From contig CAVUTF010000021.1 of the NCBI GenBank assembly GCA_963744305.1, positions 62,001-126,000 on the forward strand: a DNA stretch of 64,000 nt, in the 5' to 3' direction. Below are positions 19,980 to 28,213 of the stretch, piece after piece (position 1 is the first letter of the stretch; every line of letters begins with the position of its first letter). The notes under the pieces are model-generated. The model had not been told where the DNA came from and searched no databases. It saw only the letters and a list, made by a program, of their open reading frames with translations. The stretch is from FEN-1219 sp963744305 (GTDB lineage: Bacteria; Pseudomonadota; Gammaproteobacteria; Steroidobacterales; Rariloculaceae). Made by a program: the position numbers and the translations under genes.

Positions 19980-20617
19980 GAGCAAACCTCGCTCGTCGTA
20001 AGCAGAGTCGCCGGCGCGGCCGGCGCGCGCTTCGCCGCGTCTGCCGGCGCTGGCGAAGCCGTTTTCATTTCTCCCAGTCGGAGAGCAAGCAATGCCTTGG
20101 CGCGATGCAGTCTCGAGCGGATCGTGCCGATCGGGCACGCGAGCACAGCCGCGCTCTCCGCGTAGGAAAGCTCGGCAAGCTCGCACAGCACGATGGCCTC
20201 TCGGTACTCCAGCGGTAGCCCAACGATCGCCGCGTGCAATTCATTGAGCTGCTGTTGCTTCATATAGCGCTCCGCGCCCTCGTCGGCCACTGGCACGTCT
20301 TCCGGCGACTCGTCCGTTGCGCGCGCATCGCGCCGCATACGATCGACGACCCTATGTCGCGCGCAGCCGAATAACCACGCGCGGACGGTTCCTTTGGCGG
20401 CGTCGAAGCCGGTAGGGTCCTGCAAAACGCTCAAGAACACGTCTTGAGTAACGTCCTGGGCGAGCGCGGAGCACTTGGACATCGCGAACGCGAACCGATA
20501 GACGTCCGGCTGGCGGCGCCGATATAGCTCGACGAAGGCTTCCTCGTCGCCGGCGGCGATGCGCCGAATCAGATCGGGTTCGGTCGAGTCGGACGGGTTT
20601 GCTGGCGTTTGGGTCAT
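19976..20617 (-). CDS. ECF RNA polymerase sigma factor
   Basis: Region 2 reads EEAFVELYRRRQPDVYRFAF and VTQDVFLSVL with the promoter-melting helix WLFGCARHRVVDRMRR; region 4 reads LPLEYREAIVLCELAELSYAESAAVLACPIGTIRSRLHRAKALL. ATG 20617 was chosen; a TTG at 20662 would add 15 residues without family support. The C-terminal tail is Ala/Pro-rich. First gene of a three-gene minus-strand operon and divergent from a second ECF sigma gene 153 nt away. Confidence 0.9.
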   Translation of the reverse strand: MTQTPANPSDSTEPDLIRRIAAGDEEAFVELYRRRQPDVYRFAFAMSKCSALAQDVTQDVFLSVLQDPTGFDAAKGTVRAWLFGCARHRVVDRMRRDARATDESPEDVPVADEGAERYMKQQQLNELHAAIVGLPLEYREAIVLCELAELSYAESAAVLACPIGTIRSRLHRAKALLALRLGEMKTASPAPADAAKRAPAAPATLLTTSEVCS

Positions 20618-20663
20618 GGGTTGGTGCGCGCTTGCACGTAGATATGCGTCGCACACCGGCAAA

Positions 20664-20670
20664 AAGTTCC
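20664..20670 (-). promoter_or_regulatory. Candidate ECF-type -35 element
   Basis: GGAACTT followed by a T-run on the minus strand, 47 nt before the sigma factor ATG at 20617. GGAACTT is the classic -35 of RpoE-like sigma factors, so autoregulation is possible. The best -10 candidate (TCTAC) is about 21 nt away, longer than the usual 16-17, so confidence is low. Confidence 0.3.
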
Positions 20671-20770
20671 CCGGGGGTTGCTGACCCGGTCATTATGCCT
20701 GCCCGGAGAACCGCCGCGGTGTAGACTAGCTGCGCAGCTGGCGATTGCCGCGGGAAGAGACACAACAACC

Positions 20771-21373
20771 ATGGATGAAGGGCGAAACACGCGCCCGGCC
20801 CGGGCGCCGTTCTCCGACGATACCACCGACCTCGCGCTGCTATTGCGGATCAACGGCGGGGATCGCGAGGCTTTTCGCGAGCTATACACGCTCTACTACC
20901 ATCCTCTGCTGCGCTTCATCTATCGAATCACCGGCCAGCTCGAAGTAGCCCAAGAAGGCGTCAACGACGTCATGCTCGTCGTCTGGAAAAACGGTGCGGC
21001 GTTCGGCGGCAAGTCCAAGGTAGCGACTTGGATCATGGGCATCGCGTACCACCGCGCGCTGAAGCTCCTCGAAAAGTCTCGGCGTTGGACGGAGCGTCTC
21101 GCAAACGTCGATTTCGACGACTGGATTGAACGTTCGGGGACCGAAGAGGGACATATCGACCACGAGGACCTACGCGATTTGCTAAACCATGGATTGCGGC
21201 AGCTGTCGCCGGAGCATCGGGCCGTCGTCGAGCTGACCTATTTCTACGGGTGCTCCTATGAGGAGATCGCGGGAATCGCAGGGTGTCCCGTCAATACAGT
21301 GAAGACCCGCATGTTTCACGCTCGCGCGAAGCTGAAAAAACTGCTGCCGGCTCTCGGGCGAATGGACTTCTAG
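20771..21373 (+). CDS. ECF RNA polymerase sigma factor
   Basis: 200 residues from ATG 20771. Region 2 is REAFRELYTLYYHPLLRFIYRITG with WIMGIAYHRALKLLEK; region 4 is LSPEHRAVVELTYFYGCSYEEIAGIAGCPVNTVKTRMFHARAKLKK. The downstream zinc-finger gene begins at the next base with a GTG, so the two are co-translated. It is divergent from another ECF gene. The partner gene after the anti-sigma encodes a subtilisin-like lipoprotein, giving a sigma/anti-sigma/protease module. Confidence 0.92.
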   Translation: MDEGRNTRPARAPFSDDTTDLALLLRINGGDREAFRELYTLYYHPLLRFIYRITGQLEVAQEGVNDVMLVVWKNGAAFGGKSKVATWIMGIAYHRALKLLEKSRRWTERLANVDFDDWIERSGTEEGHIDHEDLRDLLNHGLRQLSPEHRAVVELTYFYGCSYEEIAGIAGCPVNTVKTRMFHARAKLKKLLPALGRMDF

Positions 21374-22021
21374 GTGCACGACCGACTCACGCACGCTCAG
21401 GCGTTCGAGCTGCTGCCGTGGCTGATCAACGGCACGCTCTGCGGTGCTGAGCTCGATTCCGTGCAGGACCACGTGCGCAGCTGCATCGCGTGCCGCATTG
21501 CCGTGCGCGAGCAGCAGAGATTGCGCGTGGCCGTCCGGGAACAGCCAACCGTGCCCCTATCCGCGGAAGTTGGGTTCGAGCAGTTGACGGGGCAGCTCGA
21601 TGGGCGCGGCGCTCTCCCGCACTTTTTTTCGGCGCGGCAATTCGTTGGATCCTCGCGCCGGGCGCATCTTGCGGCCGCCGCAGCGCTGCTCGCCGCCGTC
21701 GTCGGCGTAGCGTGGCTCGCTGGAAGCGGCGTCAACCGTGCGCCCGAATTCACAACACTGGGCAAAGAGTCCGCGATCGATGACCTGCGTATCGACCTCA
21801 TTTTCGCGACCTGGGTGAGCGAGAGCGACATGCGCGCGCTCCTGAGCGAAATCAACGCCACGATCGTCGGCGGCCCTAGCGAAATCGGACGCTACACGGT
21901 GAGCATCGGCGGGAACGCCGCAACCGAAGGCGACGTCTCCGCGCTACTCGAGCGTCTCACGAGCGACCGGCGAATTCGCTTTGCGGGTCGCACGATGATC
22001 GCCGAAGAAGGCAGCCAATGA
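21374..22021 (+). CDS. Zinc-finger anti-sigma factor with propeptide-like periplasmic domain
   Basis: 215 residues, GTG start abutting the sigma stop. The zinc motif is H33-x3-C37-x2-C40 in DHVRSCIACR. One membrane segment (about 97-115, HLAAAAALLAAVVGVAWLAG) follows. The periplasmic C-terminus (DLRIDLIFATWVSESDMRAL, then LLSEINATIVGGPSEIGRYTV and a final LLERLTSDRRIRFAGRT) looks like the prodomain or inhibitor fold found before subtilisin domains (pattern recognition, not an alignment). The next gene, overlapping as ATGA, is a subtilase, so protease and anti-sigma may interact in the periplasm. Confidence 0.85.
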   Translation: MHDRLTHAQAFELLPWLINGTLCGAELDSVQDHVRSCIACRIAVREQQRLRVAVREQPTVPLSAEVGFEQLTGQLDGRGALPHFFSARQFVGSSRRAHLAAAAALLAAVVGVAWLAGSGVNRAPEFTTLGKESAIDDLRIDLIFATWVSESDMRALLSEINATIVGGPSEIGRYTVSIGGNAATEGDVSALLERLTSDRRIRFAGRTMIAEEGSQ

Positions 22022-23303
22022 TTCGGGTGCTGCTGGTCGTCGCGGCGATAGCGCTAACGGGATGCAGCGCTGCGCGCGTAGCCCCGCCCGGCGTCTCGAG
22101 CGCCGGCACCGACTCGGCGGCCCGGCAGATTCTTCTGACCGTTCGCGAGCAAAAGTCCTTCACGACCGGCCTCACCGGCGCACCGAACCGGCGCTACTTG
22201 CATCGCCGCTACGGACCCACGCCGGTAGTCGATCGGACTTTGACTCAGTTGGCGAGGGATCACAGTCTCGAGCGTATCGACGGCTGGCCGATCCGCTCCC
22301 TAGACGTGTATTGCGAAGTCTTCGAAGTTCCAGACGGCGCTGCCGTGGACGACGTTCTGGCGCGCGTTGCATCCGATCCGCGCGTCGATCTCGCGCAGCG
22401 CATGAATATCTTCGAGACGGAAACCACACACTACGACGATCCGTATGTGGATCTTCAGTCCGGCGCCGCTCAGCTCGACGTGGAGCAAGCACATCGCTTT
22501 GCCACCGGGCGAGACGTGCTGATTGCGATCATCGACTCCGGGATAGACGCGGCTCACCCCGACATCCGCGGCCGCGTGCGCGTGTCGCGCAATCTGGTCG
22601 ACTCGCGCAAGGCGACGAGGGGCGAGATCCACGGCACCGCCGTTGCGGGCATCATTGGGTCGGCAGTCAACAACCACGAAGGCATCATCGGTGTCGCTCC
22701 CGACGTGCGCATCGCCGCGCTGCGTGCTTGTTGGCCTGTTGACCCGAACAGTCCCACCGCGCAGTGCTCGAGCTTCTCGTTGGCGCAAGCGCTCGAGGTC
22801 GCGCTCGGCCTGCAAGCGCAGGTCGTCAACCTCAGTCTCGCCGGTCCGGCGGATCCGCTCCTGTCGCGGCTGCTGGACCAAGTCCTCGAGCGCGGCATCG
22901 TCGTCGTCACCGCGGAGCCGCATGACGCCAAACCGCAAGTCGATTCCCCTCGTCGCATCCGCGGGTGATCGTTGCGCACTCGTCCTTGGAAACGGCTACT
23001 GAAACGTCGCCGTACCGGCTGGGGGCGCCTGCGACCGAAGTGCTGACGACCACTCCGGGCGCGCGCTATGCGTTCCTGTCGGGCAACTCGCTCGCGGCCG
23101 CGCACACGACCGGGGTCGTCGCGTTGTTGATGGAGCGCGAGCCGACCCTCGACGTTGAGCGCATCACGGCTCTCTTGAGCGGCACGATGACGAGCACGAC
23201 GGGCTATCAGTCAATCAACGCGTGCCGGGCCCTCGACCGGTTGACCGGCGACGAGCTGTGCGCGCGTGCGGCGGAGCTCGCCAAGTCAAGCTCCCAGTTC
23301 TAG
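22018..23303 (+). CDS. Subtilisin-like (S8) serine protease lipoprotein, one frame break
   Basis: Lipobox LTGC (C16) predicts a lipoprotein. A prodomain-like region (YCEVFEVPDGAAVDDVLARV) precedes the catalytic domain: Asp in IAIIDSGIDAAHP, His in EIHGTAVAGIIGS and Ser in LSGNSLAAAHTTGVVALL. The last motif deviates slightly from GTSMAxP. The frame changes near 22940; after it FPSSHPRVIVAHSS resumes the conserved subtilase strand. About 428 residues in total. It forms an operon with the ECF sigma and anti-sigma genes and could be the regulated target, the signal protease, or both (inference). Confidence 0.88.
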
Positions 23304-24025
23304 TTATCCATCCGCGTCCCGCGGAATGCATACGACACGCTGAGCACATATTCTTCGCCGCGCGGATCGCCGAGCGGGGTGAGGACATCGTAGGTGCTGT
23401 CGTAGTATCGCAGGTCAAGAACAACACGACGCGCCACCTTGGAGACGCCGAGGTTCCAGTGCGTGTACTCGCTGTCGCTGGTCAGGTCGACATCGAAGCG
23501 CCCGACGGCAGCGCTCAACTCGAAGTTCCCGGCGAGCGGAAACGCCGTCCCGAGCTCGCTGTTCCATGCGGGCGGCCCTCGCGAGAAGAAGTCGCCGGTG
23601 TACGTCGTGCTGAAAAAAACTCGGTCGCGAAAACCGATGCTCGCGCTCGCCTCGCTATAGCTGTACGTTTCCGAACCGTCGGGATAGGAATAGTTGCCGA
23701 GCGAGAACGTCCATGACCAGTCGGGATTGCGCCGGTGGAAGCCGAGATAGACATCCAGCTCCGTCTCCCGGCCTTCGCCTCGCGGGTCCGGAACGGGATA
23801 GTCGACGTCCGCGAGTGTGCCGCCGACGAAGAGTCCGGAGCGATGCTGATAGTCCACACCGACCTGCAGCGCGAGGCCTTCGTCGTTCTGCGAGAGGCCT
23901 CGATTCCAGTAGCCGCTCGCGAGCGTGATGTAGCCATCCAAGCCCGGCGCGGCGCTCTGTGCGTCCACGACGCCCGGACCGGCGAGAAGCACGGCGGAGA
24001 ACAGCGCTACGGCAGGCAGCTTCAT
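23300..24025 (-). CDS. TorF-family putative porin
   Basis: 241 residues from ATG 24025. A signal peptide (LPAVALFSAVLLAGPGVVDAQ) precedes alternating beta-strands typical of a 12- to 14-stranded outer-membrane barrel, with motifs of the family such as GYITLASGYWNRGLSQNDE near the N-terminus and a terminal strand EEYVLSVSYAF. It converges with the subtilase gene and overlaps it by 4 nt. A Fur-like palindrome lies 29 nt upstream. The transported solute is unknown. Confidence 0.85.
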   Translation of the reverse strand: MKLPAVALFSAVLLAGPGVVDAQSAAPGLDGYITLASGYWNRGLSQNDEGLALQVGVDYQHRSGLFVGGTLADVDYPVPDPRGEGRETELDVYLGFHRRNPDWSWTFSLGNYSYPDGSETYSYSEASASIGFRDRVFFSTTYTGDFFSRGPPAWNSELGTAFPLAGNFELSAAVGRFDVDLTSDSEYTHWNLGVSKVARRVVLDLRYYDSTYDVLTPLGDPRGEEYVLSVSYAFRGTRMDN

Positions 24026-24053
24026 TGTTGGATTTCGCGGATGCTGCAAGCGA

Positions 24054-24068
24054 TGAGAACGATTCTAA
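24054..24068. promoter_or_regulatory. Candidate Fur-box-like palindrome upstream of the porin gene
   Basis: TGAGAACGATTCTAA fits a 7-1-7 Fur-type inverted repeat (consensus TGATAATnATTATCA) at 10 of 14 positions. It sits 29 nt before the porin ATG, where it could overlap the promoter. A single weak match may be chance. Confidence 0.33.
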
Positions 24069-24210
24069 AGCCGTACCACCTGCCCGCGCCACAGGGATCA
24101 CGCGAGGGGCTCGAGCTCTCGGGGCTTCAGCACCGCGGGGGGTTCGTTTGCGTTCCGCTGTGGTACGTTAGAGCCACGACTCCACAGGCCGCGGAACAAG
24201 GGGACACCGT

Positions 24211-25005
24211 GAGAGCGTCGCCCACGAAGGCGCTCGGGAACATCGGCTGCGGCCGTTGCCGTGCTAGCGGTAGCCGCCGCGCTGGGCGTGGCCGAAGCCC
24301 AAACCGGCGATGACGCGTTACGACGGCAGCCCCACCGCCGAATTCCACTTCGCCCGCCTCGTCTACGCCGACGCCGCCGGCAGCCGAAGGGGCCGCTGGG
24401 GCGGCCGCTGGGGCGCCTGGCAAACCGATTACGCGGACGCCGAGTTCCACGTCATGCAGGGCATCAGGCGGCTCACCCGCGTGGACGCCGCGGAGGTCGA
24501 CATTGACGGCAACGGCGGCCGCCTGATCACGCTCCGCGACGAGCGGATTTTCGACTACCCGTGGCTCTATGCCGTCGAAGTCGGCCAGTGGTACCTGAAC
24601 GACTCCGAGGCCGCGCTGCTACGCGAGTACTTGGATCGCGGCGGCTTCCTCATGGTGGACGACTTCTGGGCCGAATATGAGTGGTCGATTTTCACCGACT
24701 CGATGCTGCGCGTCTTCCCCGATCGACCGATCGAGGAGCTCGGCGAGGATCACGAGCTGCTCCACGTCCTCTACGATCTGGATCAGCGCACGCAGATCCC
24801 GGGCCGCGGCGGCCAGCGCCCCGGCACAGTCCCCCACTGGCGCGGCATCTTCGACGAGGACGGCCGGTTGATGGTGGCCATCAACTTCAACATGGACATG
24901 GGCGACGCGTGGGAGCACGCCGACGACCCGTGGTATCCGGAGCCGATGACGGCGCTCGCCTATCGCTTCGCCGTGAACTACCTGATCTATTCGATAACGC
25001 ACTGA
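24211..25005 (+). CDS. DUF4159-domain secreted protein, two frame breaks in the signal region
   Basis: The conserved part (24310-25005) is a DUF4159 domain: FHFARLVYAD, DYPWLYAVEVGQWYLNDSEAALLREYL and GGFLMVDDFW, a glutamine-amidotransferase-like Rossmann fold lacking catalytic residues. A signal peptide (AAVAVLAVAAALGVAEAQ) is readable upstream in a second frame. GTG 24211 is the probable start, with breaks near 24240 and 24300. DUF4159 proteins usually sit in MoxR/BatA-type operons; here the neighbour 13 nt downstream is a PD40 propeller. Confidence 0.78.
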
Positions 25006-25018
25006 GCTGAAACGACCC

Positions 25019-26800
25019 ATGCAGAGCGCTCACTGCATCGTGGGGGCACTGACCCTGCTCGCCGCGGCGACGAACGCCCAGGTGAGCACGCGCGCAGCGC
25101 AACCGAGCTACACGCTCGCCGTCGCGAGCTTTGCGCCGCTCAACTCCGATATCTTCATCGCAGCTGCGGACGGCAGCGGCGCGCGGCCGTTCTTGCCGCA
25201 TCCCGCGCTCGACTACAACGCAACATTCTCCGAAGACGGCGAGTGGATCGTGTTCACGTCGACGCGCACCGGCTCGGCCGAAATCTATCGCGCGCATGCC
25301 GACGGCTCGGGGCTCGCGCAGCTCACCGATCACCCGGCGTTCGACGATCAAGCCGCGCTCTCGCCCGACGGCAGAGAGCTCGCATTCGTCTCGAGCCGCG
25401 GCGGCACCGCGGATATTTGGATCCTCGATCTTGCGAGCGGGGAGCTGCGCAACGTCACGAACGCTCGCGGCGGCGACTTTCGCCCCGCCTGGTCGCCGGA
25501 CGGGCGCTGGATCGCGTTCTCCTCGGACCGCGATTCGAAGAATCCGCTGTTTACGTTCGCGACGGTGCATTCGACGGAGCTCTATTTGATCCGCAGCGAC
25601 GGCTCGGAGCTCAGACGGCTCACGCATCGCGATGCATTCGCGGGCAGTCCGATTTGGTCCGCCGACGGCAAGCAATTGCTCTACTACGAAGCCGACGTCG
25701 ACGAGGTACAAAGGATCCGCAGCCCGTTGCGCCTGCGTGCCACGACGCAGATTGCGACCATCGACATTGCGACCGGCGAGCACCGCACGCTTACGAGCGG
25801 CGCGGGCGAGAAATGGTCGCCGCGTTGGCTCGCCGACGGCCGCATCGCGCACGTGAGCGGAGGGCCGGACGGCGGCCTCGAATTCTCGGCGGGCGCGCCC
25901 GGAGCTCGCGGTGAGCTGCGCAGCCCGAGCTGGTCAGCCGACGGCGCACGCATGCTGTTCCACCGCGACGTCGAGAGCGAGCGTTGGCCGCCCGTGCGTG
26001 CCTGGCCGAGCCGCGACCCCCAGTTTCGGCTCGTGCGCACCGGCGTGTTTCCGTCGTACACGGCGGCCGGCGACAAGCTCGCCGTCAACGATCAGAAAGC
26101 TGCGAGCCTGCGCAACAGCGTTCTGTTGCTCTCTGCAGACGGCTCGGCCACGACTGTCGTGTACGGCGATCCGGAGCGCAACGCGCTCGCGCCGGCGTTC
26201 TCGCCGCAGGGCGACCGCATCGCGTTCGGCGTCGGGCGGTTCTTCCAGGCCGTTGGAGGAGCGGCGGCCGCAGACATCGCGGTCATGCATGCCGATGGCT
26301 CGAATCTACGGCTCCTCACGGACGGGTCCGGCAACTTCGGGTTTCCGAGCTGGTCTCCCGACGGCGACCAAGTCGTCTACCGTGCGGCCTCCGCGGAGCG
26401 CAACGGCCTGTTCATCGTCGACGTCGCCACCCGCACGATCAAGACCCTGATGGACGGCAAGACGCACGTGAATTTCCCGAAATGGTCGCCGCGCGGCGAC
26501 CGAATCGCGTTCACGGCGGACATCGACGGGGACTACGAGATTTACACGATCCGGCCTGACGGCACCGACTTGCAGCGCGTGACGCGGATGCCGGGCAACG
26601 ACGCGCACAACTCGTGGTCGCCGGACGGCGAGTGGATCGCTTTCACGAGCGCCCGCGGCGGCTTCAAGGACGAATCGGCCCTACACCCCTACAACCCGCA
26701 GCCCTACGGCGATATTTACGTAACCCGCGCCGACGGCACCGACGTGCGGATGCTCACCGACGACCAGTTCGAGGACGGCACTCCGGCGTGGGCGCCGTGA
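25019..26800 (+). CDS. Secreted TolB-like PD40 beta-propeller protein
   Basis: 593 residues with a short signal peptide (GALTLLAAATNAQ). At least nine WD40-like PD40 blades are visible through repeated 'sPDGxxIaF.S.R.g..dIy' units: FSEDGEWIVFTSTRTGSAEI, LSPDGRELAFVSSRGGTADI, WSPDGRWIAFSSDRDS, WSPRGDRIAFTADIDGDYEI and WSPDGEWIAFTSARGG. The architecture fits two fused propellers. Such proteins are usually scaffolds or periplasmic binders. Intact and probably co-transcribed with the DUF4159 gene. Confidence 0.85.
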   Translation: MQSAHCIVGALTLLAAATNAQVSTRAAQPSYTLAVASFAPLNSDIFIAAADGSGARPFLPHPALDYNATFSEDGEWIVFTSTRTGSAEIYRAHADGSGLAQLTDHPAFDDQAALSPDGRELAFVSSRGGTADIWILDLASGELRNVTNARGGDFRPAWSPDGRWIAFSSDRDSKNPLFTFATVHSTELYLIRSDGSELRRLTHRDAFAGSPIWSADGKQLLYYEADVDEVQRIRSPLRLRATTQIATIDIATGEHRTLTSGAGEKWSPRWLADGRIAHVSGGPDGGLEFSAGAPGARGELRSPSWSADGARMLFHRDVESERWPPVRAWPSRDPQFRLVRTGVFPSYTAAGDKLAVNDQKAASLRNSVLLLSADGSATTVVYGDPERNALAPAFSPQGDRIAFGVGRFFQAVGGAAAADIAVMHADGSNLRLLTDGSGNFGFPSWSPDGDQVVYRAASAERNGLFIVDVATRTIKTLMDGKTHVNFPKWSPRGDRIAFTADIDGDYEIYTIRPDGTDLQRVTRMPGNDAHNSWSPDGEWIAFTSARGGFKDESALHPYNPQPYGDIYVTRADGTDVRMLTDDQFEDGTPAWAP

Positions 26801-26879
26801 TGCCTTCGATGCCTACGGTCACGCTTTAGACTCCGAGCGGCGCTACAATGCCGGGAGCGTCCGAAGGGAGCCGGGCGTC

Positions 26880-28046
26880 ATGCCCAAAACAATGCTCTTT
26901 GGCACGGTCCTCTTGGCTGCTGCCCACGTCTCGGCGGCGACGCCCCCATCTAGGCTGCCGCAGGACGAATTGTTGACCGGAACGGTGCTGTTCGGAGCTC
27001 CGCTGAAGCAACAGCCGATGGCGCCGGAAACCGTGTTTGCGATCGACGACGAAATACGCGCGTTCGTGAACACAGAAGTTTACGGCGGGCGTTCCACGTC
27101 GAAGACGCGGCTGCTGCTGGCCGCGATGCGGGAACGCGGCTTATTCTCGTTGACGTACACCGCGAACATCACGCGCACGGTGCGAGACACCTTTCATGAG
27201 CGCCAAGGCAACTGCTTGTCTTTCACGATGCTGTTCGTCGCGCTCGCACGAGAGGCGGGGCTTCGCGCAACGTATCAGATGGTGGACACTCCGCCGGTAT
27301 GGTCGAGTGATTCAGACTTCATCATTCTCAGCAGCCACATCAACGTCCTCATCAAAGACCAATTTGAATCGGATCATGTCGTGGACTTCAACATCGAGGA
27401 GGTCCTCAGCAACGACACTACACGAGCAGTCAACGACCGCTACGTCCTCGCACTCTTCTATAACAACTTCGGCGCGGAAGCCTTGATCAGGCAGGATGTT
27501 GCGACGAGCTTCGCTTACATTAAGGCAGCAATCGACGCGTATCCGAAGATCGCCGCGCCTTGGATCAACCTCGGCGTAATCTATTCGCGACGCGGGCTGC
27601 TCGAACACGCGGAATCGGCGTATCTCCACGCCTTGGATGCGGACGCGCGCAATCAATCCGCGCTAACGAATCTTGCGAATGTCTACGAGAGGATGGGCAA
27701 TGCTGCAGCCGCCGAAGAGTTTCGCGCGCGTGCTCGGCATCACCGGGAGCGCAACCCCTACTATCACTACTCTCGCGCTCAGGCTGCCTATCGCGACCGC
27801 CGCCTCGAAGATACGCTGGAGCTGCTGCGACGCGCGATTCGCTTGAAGGGGGACGAGCATCAGTTCTACTTCTTGCGGGGCCAAGTCCAGCTCGATCTCG
27901 GGCAGCGATCCGAGGCCGCGAGCAGCTTCATTCGAGCGCGGGATTCCGCACCGCGCCAAGACCTTCAGGAACGCTACTCCGCGCAGATTGCAGCACTCGC
28001 GGACAACGGCGAACCACGTCGCGAACGCAACACCCGCCATCCGTAG
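26880..28046 (+). CDS. Transglutaminase-like plus tetratricopeptide-repeat secreted protein
   Basis: 388 residues, start after AAGGGAG. Signal peptide (MLFGTVLLAAAHVSAA). The N-terminal half has a transglutaminase/protease-like core with the catalytic Cys in RQGNCLSFTMLFVALAREAGL and a possible His in DHVVDFNIEEV. The C-terminal half has about four TPR units (APWINLGVIYSRRGLLEHAE, SALTNLANVYERMGNAAAAE). The pairing resembles SirB1-like and other bacterial transglutaminase/TPR proteins. Substrate unknown. The frame is intact. Confidence 0.8.
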   Translation: MPKTMLFGTVLLAAAHVSAATPPSRLPQDELLTGTVLFGAPLKQQPMAPETVFAIDDEIRAFVNTEVYGGRSTSKTRLLLAAMRERGLFSLTYTANITRTVRDTFHERQGNCLSFTMLFVALAREAGLRATYQMVDTPPVWSSDSDFIILSSHINVLIKDQFESDHVVDFNIEEVLSNDTTRAVNDRYVLALFYNNFGAEALIRQDVATSFAYIKAAIDAYPKIAAPWINLGVIYSRRGLLEHAESAYLHALDADARNQSALTNLANVYERMGNAAAAEEFRARARHHRERNPYYHYSRAQAAYRDRRLEDTLELLRRAIRLKGDEHQFYFLRGQVQLDLGQRSEAASSFIRARDSAPRQDLQERYSAQIAALADNGEPRRERNTRHP

Positions 28047-28213
28047 CAAGCCGCCTCATCATTCCTGGTGACGCCACGCGAGCGTCGCGGCCGACTCGAA
28101 ACCGTCATTCCTAGCGATTCCCCCTGCGGTGCTCCGATCCCAGACTCGGTGCGGCCGGCGCGTTCTGCCCGTTCGCAAAACGCGCAATAACACCACCGAG
28201 GGAGGTCAGGACG

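Noticed and set aside
26844..26849. TACAAT as the -10 of the transglutaminase/TPR gene
   Set aside because: No acceptable -35 at 16-18 nt upstream; could be chance.
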